Shown: in pieces, positions 47,143 to 57,830 of the stretch
Layout of the letters: each line of letters starts with the position of its first letter
Numbering within the stretch: the first letter of the stretch is position 1
Assembly (NCBI GenBank): GCA_006937955.1
Contig: SSNP01000095.1
Span: 663,502 to 727,501 of the forward strand
Source of the DNA: Pachypanchax playfairii
Lineage: Eukaryota; Chordata; Actinopteri; Cyprinodontiformes; Aplocheilidae
DNA: 64,000 bases
Direction: 5' to 3'
Notes under the pieces: model-generated
What the model was told of the DNA's origin: nothing
The model's input: only the letters and a program-made list of their open reading frames with translations
Database searches by the model: none
Position numbers and translations under genes: made by a program

Positions 47143-48587
47143 TGTTATGTTAAGTTAAGTTAACTCTTCATTTGTTTTCCTTGTGATGAAGTATCTACAT
47201 TTCAAACGTTGTATTAACGTCTCGCCTCACATCTCTGACATCATTTTGTGCTTCTGTACCCTTTTATTGGCCTAAGTGAATCTCCAGCTTCATGGACGCT
47301 CTCAGGAAAAGGACTTTGATTATTTTACTTGTTGCTTCCGCTGTATTGTTGGCTGACCTCTGGCAATGCTCGAACCCAGAAGGTCGCCACAACTTGTGGT
47401 GAAAACTTTCCAAACATCCTTGTGTTAGCATGACTAAAGGAATATTTAAGATTTGTCTTGGACCTGATTTCAAGTTTTTTGTAAATCACACAGAGAATGA
47501 GGGCGAGACAAGAAGATAAAGCGGATGTGTTCATCTCTAAACTGAGCAGCAGAACTAAACAAGAAATGGTTTTATCATCAGAGCATCTTCATGAGGTGGG
47601 GGCAGGATGGTGCTGCAGAGGTGAACGTATCAAAACGTTGTGACCGTCCAGTAAACACAACAAGGCTGAGTAGATTCCCACCTGATTCCCAGCAGATCCC
47701 TGACAGATTAACACCTCTAGAACAATGAGACAAGAGTGGAGACGGCTTCCTTTGTGTCCCCACTTGTCTGCGGCAGACAACATCCCAATGCTACCCTTTC
47801 TGCAAGGTTGATGTGTGTGCTCTGTGTCCAGAAAACTTTCCCAGCAATCCCCTGAGGGAGGGGGGGATGCAATACCAGCAGCAATACATAAAAACATCTG
47901 TGGACACATATGAGCCCAAGGCAGATTTCACACATGTTCATTTTCTACCTTTTCGTGTTGTCACATTTCAGAATTTCAAGTCCTTTATGTTTGTGGTGTT
48001 ACCATGTGGCCTTTGGAAAAAACACAGCCCGACATAAACTCTCAGATCCTGCATCAAAGCTGAATTTAGCCACTTTAGTTTGTGGATGATCTTTCATATC
48101 TCCAATTTCCCCAAGAGGGGTGATTTTCAGGTTACTAAAGATCATCATCAGTAAAAAATATATATATATTTAGGTAAGTAAAGTTTTGGATTCCAATTTC
48201 AGTTTCCCCCACAGGCTTCTGTTGAGTTTGACTGACAGCAGAAACACAGAGTGTAATATAGAAATGATTGACTCTATTAGTTGGATAACTTCAGTTATAA
48301 AGGTGTCAGTTTTATTTATAAAATCATTCTCTGATGTGAGATTTCTTTCCTTTCGTTTCCACACACCTGCTGTGTGTAACCCCCCCCCTCCACTGAACAG
48401 CTGTGGACCCCCCCCCCGCCCCCCTTCAAACACCTCTTGCTCGTCACTGCAGAAGCTGGAGGAAGTAACATCGATTCAGAAAATCTCTACAATCACTGTC
48501 AAACACCTGATAATGACACAAGTCTGTACGACTCGAAGGAGCCGAAACCGAATGATTTTCAATTTATTTCTAATAATATACAACTGA
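47143..48587. other. Intergenic, no gene recognised
   Basis: Overlapping short ORFs on both strands at 47264-48037 have no family resemblance. 47570-47960 is GC-balanced. C-rich runs occur at 48378-48425. No repeat ends were found. Confidence 0.4.
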
Positions 48588-48646
48588 GTTTAGTTTAGTT
48601 TAGTTTAGTTTAGTTTAGTTTAGTTTAGTTTAGTTTAGTTTAGTTT
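48588..48646. repeat. (TTTAG)n microsatellite
   Basis: About twelve GTTTA/TTTAG units in a row, one base different per unit from the TTAAG arrays upstream. Confidence 0.95.
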
Positions 48647-50645
48647 AATATCTTAAAAAATTATATGATGAGTCTTTTAACTTGTATATCAAAATAAAGG
48701 TTGTAAATACTTTCAAATCTTCTTTGATTTAATATTAATGTGGCTAAATTTTAAAACATGTATAATAGTGAAACCATAATACACCAGATTTGAGTCAATT
48801 GGTTGTTCCATGTTTTTCCCATTAAACCCACTATCCCTCCTCTGGACATGTCCAAACCCCTCTCAGCCTCTCTGACTTTATCTCCAAACATCTAACATGT
48901 TCAGTCCCTCTGATGGACTCATTCCTGATCCTGTCCATCCTCGTCCCTCCCAAAGAACTTCAACATGTTCATTTCTGCTTCCTCTAGCTGCGTCTCCCAA
49001 ACCACAGATAAGAATGAGGATGTCTTTGCACATTTTATCATTTCATGGCAAAAGTATCTCAAGAAAAGCTGAAGAATCGTGACGTCATCATTAAACTGGC
49101 TTCCAAATTTTCCAGATCCCAGTCAAATTAAGAACCCGTCATGTTTATTTTAAACCCTATCGGTAAACATTTGAGACCTCTTGGCCTGATTTGCTTGTGC
49201 TCTACCAAATTACGTGGTCAAGAGTGAAATAAAACCAGACTAAATTTAAAAAAAGAAGTGAAACCAATCTTCATGTGACAAATCAAACCTTTTTAGAGGG
49301 ACCAAACAGTTAGAGCAGTAAAAGACTTTTTATAAGCTTGAAATTGAATCACTGTCAATTTTCCATTTGTCAAATTTATTGCAGGTCAGATGAATGACCG
49401 AACCATTCGGGTAAGTAAAAAAGGAACAATGCCTTCAGCACTTGCAGCTAATTAGAAGAGTATTGTTTGAACTCTGTAACTTTGTCCAGCTCATGTCTGT
49501 GCAGCTCTAGTGGGATCAGCGCTGAGTGCTAACACATATACACCTTCCGTCATGATTCAAACTAACGCTGCTGCTCTGCAGCTCGGTACAAAGGAGCCAG
49601 AAAACACCCACAGACATTTATACAGAGAGACTGGCGACCAGCAACTCAACTGTGTTTCAGAACTCACTTGGAAGGCGGACAATTTGTGGTGCTACGTCAA
49701 GGACAGGAAGTGCTTGCAGAGTGACAGGAAGTGCTCACCGCTGCAGTAGCCGAGGCTGGAACTGAGATAATACCATTGTGTAAGCAAGCCCAGTGACCTC
49801 TCCCTCAGCACAGAGTCCAGAGGCTGGCGTCGCGAGCCCTGGCCCCCACCCAGCTCCAGACTCCCCAGGCACGGGGTGGGGGACTTGTTGGAGATGCAGG
49901 AGGAGGGAACGGAGGGACGAGGAGCAGGAATACGAGGCATGTCACCGCTTCTCAGCCCCCTCACAACACCAACTCCTCCTCTCCTCTGGGCTGGCTCTGA
50001 ACCTCACCTTGCAGAGGAAGTGTGGCTGCAACTCCAGACTTTACGACTTCTCCCATCAAAAGCCAGGATTTTTCACTCCCACACGGAGCGAGAGGCAGCC
50101 AGGGCGCACTCAGACCCACGCCCATATCAACACACGCACCGCAAACACACAGGTCCCTTTTCTCTTCTCCCGCAGGAACGAAGGGGGAAAACCATATCAG
50201 GTCATCAGTGATAAAATAGATGATGACAGTATTATGGTCAAGATCCTGTCCCATGCAGCGCCTGGTTGGACCTCCGTCCAACACACACACCCTCCCACCA
50301 ACTCCCAGGGGACATGCTCCAGAGTCCCTGCTGTTGTCTGCTGGGGGCATGAAAAGGTTGCATAAGCCTCTCTCATATTTCTGTCAGCCCCTTTTGACAT
50401 GAGCAGGACCATAACAAGATGGGAATGGTCTGAGAAAAGACGAAGCTGACAGGTTGGGGTCTGCTGACTCTGATAAGAAGCTCAGCCGCCCTGCGTGGGT
50501 GATGTTTGGATTTCAGGCCACAGGCAAGGGGCTTCATTCTCTGCAACATAAACACACCAAGTCTGGATGTTTGAGGTGCAACAGGTTGTTTTAACCTTTT
50601 CACATCTGCTATTATCCTGGTCTGGGAAAAGTTCTCTACAAAACA
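48647..50645. other. Intergenic with GC-rich block 49490-50560
   Basis: 48647-49480 is AT-rich with nothing seen. 49490-50560 is GC-rich, non-repetitive and open in several frames at once (the longest, 49793-50365, is 190 codons). Openness on both strands reflects composition. No family match or splice structure was seen, so it is read as a candidate regulatory block 5' of sox17. Confidence 0.4.
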
Positions 50646-51085
50646 AGCTCTTTGAACCACCTCAGTTTGAAGAAATACTCATTTATACTTGGAAATGAAA
50701 AGCTAACGGCTAGTTGGAACTAAGCTAAGTCTTAAAACAACTCATCTGTAAATATTATTATACAATTTATGCAAATGATATTTTAAATACATTTAAACTA
50801 CATTCAGTTTTGCTTTACATGTTTGATTTTGCAGCAGTATTATAATATTCCTGAAACCAGCTAGCTACTGGTGGTGCTATTTACTTCAAATAATCATAGA
50901 GTTTATTTAAAATAAGTATTAATATGAAGTTAATGTGTGATGAACAGAGAGATATGAAGGTTTATATAACAGTGTTTGCATTCACGTTGACATTAGAGAT
51001 ATTTTAGGATGAAAACCTTGTTTTTATTTGTTTATCAGTGCAGAACTGATCTTCATTTCTTCAAACTGAGGTCGTTCAAAGAACT
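50646..51085. repeat. Inverted-repeat element with 31-bp arms
   Basis: The left arm 50646-50676 (AGCTCTTTGAACCACCTCAG and beyond) is complemented by 51055-51085 with two mismatches. A third related arm is near 37322. The AT-rich interior has no coding capacity. This is a possible MITE; the outer ends and target duplication are not resolved. Confidence 0.5.
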
Positions 51086-51599
51086 ATCAAAAACAGGTGA
51101 TATGGTAATTGTTTATAACCTTTCCACAGAGCCAAAAAGATCTGAACTTTCCCTTCAAGTTTTTGACACTGAAAGAAAACTTTTTGTATAGTTTTTGATT
51201 AATTGTTTATAACCTTTCCACAGAATCCCACGACTCAGTTTAACACTTTAAAAATCAGTTGAGCTCTTTGAAAATAATATTATAGAACACAACCTGCTCT
51301 GAATGTGTAAGTACACCAGAGTTATTTGATATAAAATGTTCATTAAATTTTTGTCGGAGTTGCTGGAAGTAAAATTATTTGTGATTTTTATCTTGTTCCT
51401 ACTGATAAACACTTGTGTTTTCTTTTGTTTTTAAAGCTACCAGTATAAATTAGATTCAGTAAACCAACAAGCACTGACATAAAATCTTTGTTCAACATTT
51501 AAACGTCACAGTAAGAGAAGAAAAAAGGCACTAGTATTATAATATTCCTCTTTCCCCTGATTTTAAATTGTTTATTTACATTTTTCTCTCTCGTTAATT

Positions 51600-52158
51600 T
51601 CAGCCTCAGAAAAACAATTAGCCCAATTAACGTCTTTTATCATTAAGAGCTCCAATCAAACAAAGTCTACATCCAGACGTGCGTAAAAGTCGCAGTTTAA
51701 GCGACGCGTAAAGCCAAGAGATATTCAACCCCTCAGTGTAGTTCACAGACTGGTGATTAGGAGTGATGTTGGTTTTAACACGTTTGGACGCGAAATTTGA
51801 TCAAATAAATGCTGTATATGTTTTTTCTGTGTTCTTATTATTTGAGTCTTCCCTCACGGCTCCAAACTAGGATCGGAGGCGGGGTGATCCGAACTTTTTT
51901 ACACCTTTGTAGTAGTGGGAACTCCCTCTGCACGGTGATTGGCTGGCTGTGAGTTTATAGCGCACCAACATTCCCACTCACGGCTGACTTGTTTCTACCT
52001 TTTCACTTCTGGATGTGACTTATTGCTTCTCTTTCTAACTTTAAATCCTGAAAGATTTAAACTTCTAATTCGTTTTTTTTTCTAGTTTGTGTTGACTTGT
52101 GTGTCGGTGTTCCTGCTGGGCTGTCCGGTGCGTCTCCAACCCTCCCAGCTGGACAGAG
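51600..52158 (+). promoter_or_regulatory. sox17: sox17 proximal promoter and 5' UTR with Sox/TCF-like motifs
   Basis: Motifs: AACAAT at 51613-51618, ACAAAG at 51660-51665, CCTTTGT (ACAAAGG on minus) at 51904-51910, and a 12-bp palindrome ATTTGATCAAAT at 51795-51806 containing two overlapping TCF/LEF-like TTTGATC cores. A T-box-like TTACACCT lies at 51899-51906. An inverted CCAAT (ATTGG) at 51938-51942 is followed by TTTATA at 51954-51959, which would place a start near 51985, leaving a 5' UTR of about 170 nt. Binding by the linked Sox32 is inference from zebrafish. Confidence 0.45.
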
Positions 52159-53691
52159 ATGAGTAGTCCCGATGCGGGTTACGCCAGCGACGATCAGACC
52201 CAGGCAAGGTGTGCGATGTCAGTCATGATGCCTGGAATGGGACACTGTCAGTGGACCGACCCTCTCAGTCCTCTCGGGGACACCAAGGTGAAGAACGAGC
52301 CGTGCGCGTCCGGTTCCGGTAACCAGAGCCGCGGTAAGAGCGAGCCTCGGATCCGACGGCCCATGAACGCGTTCATGGTTTGGGCGAAGGATGAGCGCAA
52401 GAGGCTGGCGCAGCAAAACCCGGACCTGCACAACGCGGAGCTCAGCAAAATGTTGGGTACGTTCATTTAAATCTTTAATATGAGTTAAATTACTATAGGT
52501 TAATATGTGAAGGTTGTTTCCCTTTTTCAAATTTATTCAGGTAAAAGTCATTTTTCCTGAATTTATTTTTCTTTTAAACTGGTTTGTAATGTTTAGTTCT
52601 CAGCTGGTTCAGAGATCGCTGCAGGTTATTTATTTTTCAAAGTTACTTTGGGCTGCAGATTTACCCTCCAAATCCAGGATCTGCCCCCTAAAATGGCAAC
52701 AGGCTATTTTTATGTGCATCAGCAGGCTGAGTGCAGTGTCTGCTGACATATCACTGATGCGTTATGTCCTCTTGACCTGCAGGGAAATCATGGAAAGCCC
52801 TTCCTGTCAATGAAAAGCAGCCCTTTGTGGAAGAGGCCGAGCGGCTGCGGGTTCAGCACATGCAGGATCACCCTAACTACAAATACCGGCCCCGGCGGCG
52901 GAAGCAGGTGAAGAGGATTAAGAGGCTGGACTCTGGCTTTCTGGTCCACGGTGTGTCCGATCACCAGGCTCAGTCAATACCTGGGGACGGCAGATTGTGT
53001 GTGGAGAGTCTGGGTCTTGGTTACCATGAGCACGGTGGCTTTCAGGTTCCTCCACAGCGACTGGGTCATTACAGGGATGCTCAGGCTCTTGGGGGCCCGT
53101 CTTATGAATCCTACAGCCTCCCCACACCTGACACGTCTCCTCTGGACGCCGTAGATTCAGACTCTATGTTCTTTACCCCTCATTCACAGGAGGACTGTCA
53201 CATGATGCCTGCATATCCTTACCACTCTCAGGTAGCAGAGTTTCAGCCTCAGGAACCGCTTTCCAACCACCACAGCAACCCCATCATGCACCGACACCCA
53301 CCCTCCGCTGCAGAACAGCCCCCTCAGCCTGCTACCCTTCCTCCCTCCTACATGGGATGCCCCAACCCTTTGACCATGTATTACACCCAACACTGCAACC
53401 CCAGCCACCCCAAAAGGCACCCTGGTGGGGCAGGACAGCTATCCCCACCTCCTGACTCCCACTCCCACCCAACAGACAGCATGGACCACATGCACCACTC
53501 CGAGCTGCTGGCTGAGGTGGACCGCAGNCGAGTTTGAGCAGTATCTGAGTTCTTCCTCAGCACGCGAGGACATGAGCGGTTTGCCATACGGGCCACATGA
53601 GGCCGGCATGCAAGGACCCGAGAGCCTGATATCATCGGTGCTGTCAGACGCCACCACAGCTGTTTATTACTGCAGCTACAACAGCTCCTAA
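52159..53691 (+). CDS. sox17: Sox17, SoxF transcription factor, 2 exons
   Basis: HMG-box activator of endoderm (and vascular) genes; C-terminal transactivation domain. Exons: 52159-52456 and 52783-53691 (TAA), with a GT-AG intron of 326 nt. The protein is 401 aa if the ambiguous base N at 53528 is not counted. It starts MSSPDAGYASDDQ, typical of Sox17. The HMG box spans about residues 65-144, with RIRRPMNAFMVWAKDERKRL, an intron after LG, and basic tail KYRPRRRKQVKR. The C-terminal motif EFEQYL lies immediately after the N. As written, the N shifts the frame to a TGA at 53536-53538; without it, the DRS-EFEQYL register and the last 50 or so residues are restored, so the N looks like a sequencing or assembly insertion rather than a mutation. 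It is a tandem paralogue of the gene at 18581. AATAAA at 53959-53964. Confidence 0.95.
53528..53528. other. sox17: Single ambiguous base in sox17 exon 2
   Basis: The one N in otherwise clean coding sequence. It adds a base between CGCAG and CGAGTTTGAG and breaks the frame just before the EFEQYL motif. Confidence 0.95.
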
Positions 53692-53964
53692 CCTCCCGCA
53701 CGTATGATCTAACCTCAAATCTCTCAAGCTACTGTTGAAGAAAAACTCTTTAGTTTTTTTAATGCTCTGAGATTTTAAATACATTGAAAAGGACTTTTAC
53801 TGTATCTGTGTAGTTATAAGCCATCAAATATATTTTTTTTAATCTCAACACTGGTTTAAACTTTGTTCTCCTCTTTCAGGGACGTGAGTTCGTTTTGTAC
53901 AGTCACTGAAACTTGATGTATATATGGAATTTTTTAATCTATTTTTGCACTTTTGAGTAATAAA
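53692..53964 (+). other. sox17: sox17 3' UTR with AATAAA
   Basis: AT-rich sequence after the stop. The only canonical poly(A) signal nearby is AATAAA at 53959-53964. Confidence 0.7.
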
Positions 53965-56900
53965 TGCTTGCAAATAGACTCGTCTTCTCTGGTATTTATT
54001 GATTTAGTTTTTTTTTATTTGTGATTGCATGTTAAGAAACGTTTCGAATGTTTTTGTTAGCTAGTAAAAAAATTTATGGGACATTTTTTGGAGTGTAAAT
54101 GCTGATAAGCGTTTATGGTGGTTCTTTTGGAGCGCCGGGTGTTTTGTCTTTGTTTTCTAAATGGCCTCGCAGCAGTAGCGGTTGCTCACCTGGAAGCAGG
54201 GCAGCGGAGGCCCACGACCCGGCTTCCTGGCCCAGATCGAGTGGAGGTAACCTCAGTGTCCACGTTACACACGGCGCTTTGTTTTCTCAGCATGGAAGCG
54301 GCGTTTATACACCGGACATCCTGTCTGTAAACGATTTAGTCTCCTCTCATTAATGTTAGGGGTCATTAATTCAACTACACCTCTACAGAATCGTGTTGAT
54401 GTTTTATTTTAACGTCATTAAAACTTAAAGTTTACCTCCTGATCTTTTCCTCAGCTGTGTTTATTAACACAGCAGTGACATCAGGATTTATTTCTGTAGA
54501 ACACCGAACAGCCATGATATATTTACCCGCTAAATCCCGTATGTTGCTTGGACATCAATCAAATTTATCAGGCGAAAATCTTTAAGAGATTAGCCCGAAC
54601 CTTGAGGAACGATTGGGGATATTAATAACTCAACAATCGAGCAGCTTTATAAATAGAGGTTTTTCCTTATTTCAAAAGGAAGAGGATCTTCTGCTCGGGG
54701 TCAATCACCCTGACCTCGCGCGCCATTTTTAGCACTTCAGCGGAAACATGTTCCTGAGGTGTGTATGTGTTCACGATGAGGGTTTGAAAACATTCTTTCA
54801 TGTTAAAAAGACCTGAGGGTCTCGGTTATATTGTTGTTTTTCCCCTTTTAATGAAGTTTTCCATCAAATTCAACCGTTTCTGAACGTTAATGTGATTAAA
54901 TTCCTGAGTACGTTTACGGAAGATGTTCTAACGTGTTTCTACTTCCCTTCTGCCTCCAGAACAGACTTCCTTGCCGCCTCGGGCCCCTGCGGGAGAATCC
55001 AGTGTAATTGGTGCGAATGTGTTTAAATTCGGTTTACAGCTGAGTGGCAGGTTTATCCTCCCTGTTGTTGCAGCTAATGGGTGCATAACGACAGGCTCAG
55101 GCCTCGATCCCTGAGGCATTAACAAAGTGGGTGGGGGTCACCTGCTCGGACCTCCACGTCAGCCCTGATGTTATCTCCTCCCACCTTCTTAAGAAAGACC
55201 AGATTTATGTGTCATGTTTCTTTTTTATGCCTTATTTTTTATTTATTTGTTGTTATTTCTTGGTATTTTCTGGTCTGGTTCTGTTTTAGGCTTTAATTTA
55301 AGTAAAACACTCATCAGCTGACCAGCAGTTTAACTTATTTTTAGGTTAAACAAAATGCTACAGCTCATGACATTTCAAATTAAAGTTTCATCCCTGAACA
55401 AATAAACATAACACAGAAATAAAACACCAGGAAAACCACGTTTTAATTGAATTCCAAGAAGATTATTATAATTGTCATGATTTTCTCGTCTTTGTTTTTT
55501 AGTGTAATGTCATTTTAAAACAATTTTTTAAAGTATTGTGTGTTTTTTTTATTTTAAGCATATTAAAAGTGACACACAGTAAGCCTGTTTGTTTAGAAGG
55601 TTGTTACAGATTCTATAAAATCAGATGCAAACATACAACATAATCATGGTTTTGGAGACCGTTCTTCATGTAAAGCAGCAAATCGGTGATATTTAAAGAT
55701 ACAACAAAGAAGTTCAGTTTCAGCATCTCAGAGGAAATAAAAACTTTGATCCCAGTGCTTCTGTCCGGGTGTGTGTTCGTGCGCTCTGAGATTACAGGTG
55801 GCTGAATTAACAGCAGCTCTTAATTATGGTGCTTCTCTAATCTAATCTCAGGTAGCTGCCTTTCACAAACACAAACTCACAGTCGGCTGTAGTTTTATTC
55901 AACAAACCAGCAGGACCGGTTGTGTTTGACCAACTCGGTCATCGACACAGTGGAAATCTAGAAAGGAAGATTCACTTTTCAGTTGGACGTCATTATATTG
56001 TCACAAAAACATCAATACAGGTTGAAATCAACATCATTTTCACCAGGTGGAATTAATTAATTTACGTCACTTGTGTTTGTAATCCTTAAAACTTGAGTGC
56101 TAGAATAAAAAAGATTAAATAAATAAAAAGTTAAGGTATTATTTTAGTAGTTTTGGGTGCGACTGAAGCAGAATTTTAACAGGAAATTGTTTCATGAGCT
56201 GAAAAAGTTGTTAAAAACATAATAATTAGAGATTTTCAATGTTAGACATTTTAAATTGAACGAATCCTTAAAACTAACAAAAAGAGTCAGAGAAAAGTAT
56301 TTAAAAGATGCATATGTTATTATCTGCTAATTCAGCCTAAACCTGATGTTTGGTGTTGGTTTCAGAAAAATCTCAAAGGGCCCCGGCCCGGTTTTAGATA
56401 GAACTGCAGACCAGTAAATCTGCCGGGGCCCGAACTGATTAAGTCATTGATAGTAGATCAAATACAGCATGTGAGACAGCTGCAGGAGAGGGTGTGTCCC
56501 GGGTCTAAAGCAGTCAGGGCTGGTGGTTCGTAATCCCAGGCAAATGCTGCTCCTCTCAGGCCTGATGGCTTTTATGGCCACCGCCCGTCACACCAGAGTC
56601 CAGTTGTGCCCCCACTATATATAGATTTACAGATACGGTTCAGTGCTTCATGCAGGAGTTTGTGTTTTTCCTGCTTTTGTCACAACTGTTTAGAATTCCA
56701 TGAGTCGGTGAATTGAACTGGTTTTATCTCTCTTTGATAGGGCGACAGCTGGTGTGTCAGAATTCACACAATATGTTCATGAAAAGTGAGATTAGATGCT
56801 GAAATGCAGAATTATCATAAAGCTTGAATCACATTTAAAATACAGACTATCAAAGATATTTTAATACTGATTAAATCTTTCCCAAAATGATCAATTAAAC

Positions 56901-57717
56901 ATGTGTCACACTTACTTTATGGAATGTAATTATTACACATGTAATTTGGATTTAGGTAAACCGTTAAAAGACCATTCATGAAATTATAACAATAACAGTA
57001 GCTGTACAAAAAAAGTTCAAGAAAGTGTGTAAATGTTATAATTAGTGCCGTCCAGCTTAAATTTGACGTCATTTTTGGGAAAAATAAATAAAATTCCACT
57101 TTAAGAGATCATAATAATATAAATATGTGTTTCTGCACAGATGTAGTATAAGATGAAAGAGAAGTTGTATAGGGTTTATTATAAGGAGGAGGTTTAGGAC
57201 ATTATTCAAACTGACTGGTACATTTGTTTCAGTCAGGAATCGACACGCGGAGCTGAATCAACTCCAGGTTTCTCCTGATCAGCTCGGTACTCTCTGTTCT
57301 TTTGTTTGAATCCCCCCGGTGGCATTCGGGACAATTTTTAGCTCATACTAGGGCGGGTGGTGAGTATAAGATGACTACATCAGCACTCAGTTTCCTCTTT
57401 GCTCTGTTTTTCTTTGGGAGGCTGAAAGGTGTTGGCAGACTGCAGCCACACTTTGCTTTAAGTCTTATGTCCTCTTACAAGGTTCCCAGTTAGATCCAGA
57501 TCTTCCTGCAGCAGCTCTAATGAGACACTGTGTGATTAACTCATGAGTGAGTAAATCTGACACCAACTAATGGCACTGTATCACAAATCAGGACAAAAAA
57601 AGAAAACTACTGAATCTGTTAGCTTAGCATTTTGGGAAAAACTGGGAATACTAAAAAAAAGAATTAGATCAAGTTGTGCAAAGTTAAGATGCAGAAAAAA
57701 TATTCAATTTTAAATTG
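53965..57717. other. Intergenic 3' of sox17, candidate non-coding elements
   Basis: No gene recognised. In human the next gene is RP1; no doublecortin-like sequence is seen here. GC-balanced stretches that could be conserved elements are 54100-54350, 54660-55200, 55745-55890 and 56360-56700. The last holds a perfect 10-bp inverted repeat (56378-56387 with 56422-56431). AT-rich in between. Confidence 0.4.
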
Positions 57718-57830
57718 CTGAAATCCATCCTGTCATTTTATTCCACTTATCCGTCGGGCGGGACAACGTGTTCAGGAGGGAAACCCAGACCTCCCTCACC
57801 CCAACAGCACCAACCCTAATCCTAGATAGT
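57718..57830. repeat. Non-LTR retrotransposon 3'-end fragment
   Basis: Contains CCACTTATCCGTCGGGCGGG, then AGGAGGGAAACCCAGACCTCCC, matching the start of the longer fragment at 62868. Such tails are common in fish LINEs of the L2/Maui type. Strand and clade are uncertain. Confidence 0.5.

Noticed and set aside
49793..50365. 190-codon plus-strand ORF upstream of sox17
   Set aside because: The opposite strand is also open here, composition is GC-rich, and no domain or splice structure is visible; explained better as non-coding.
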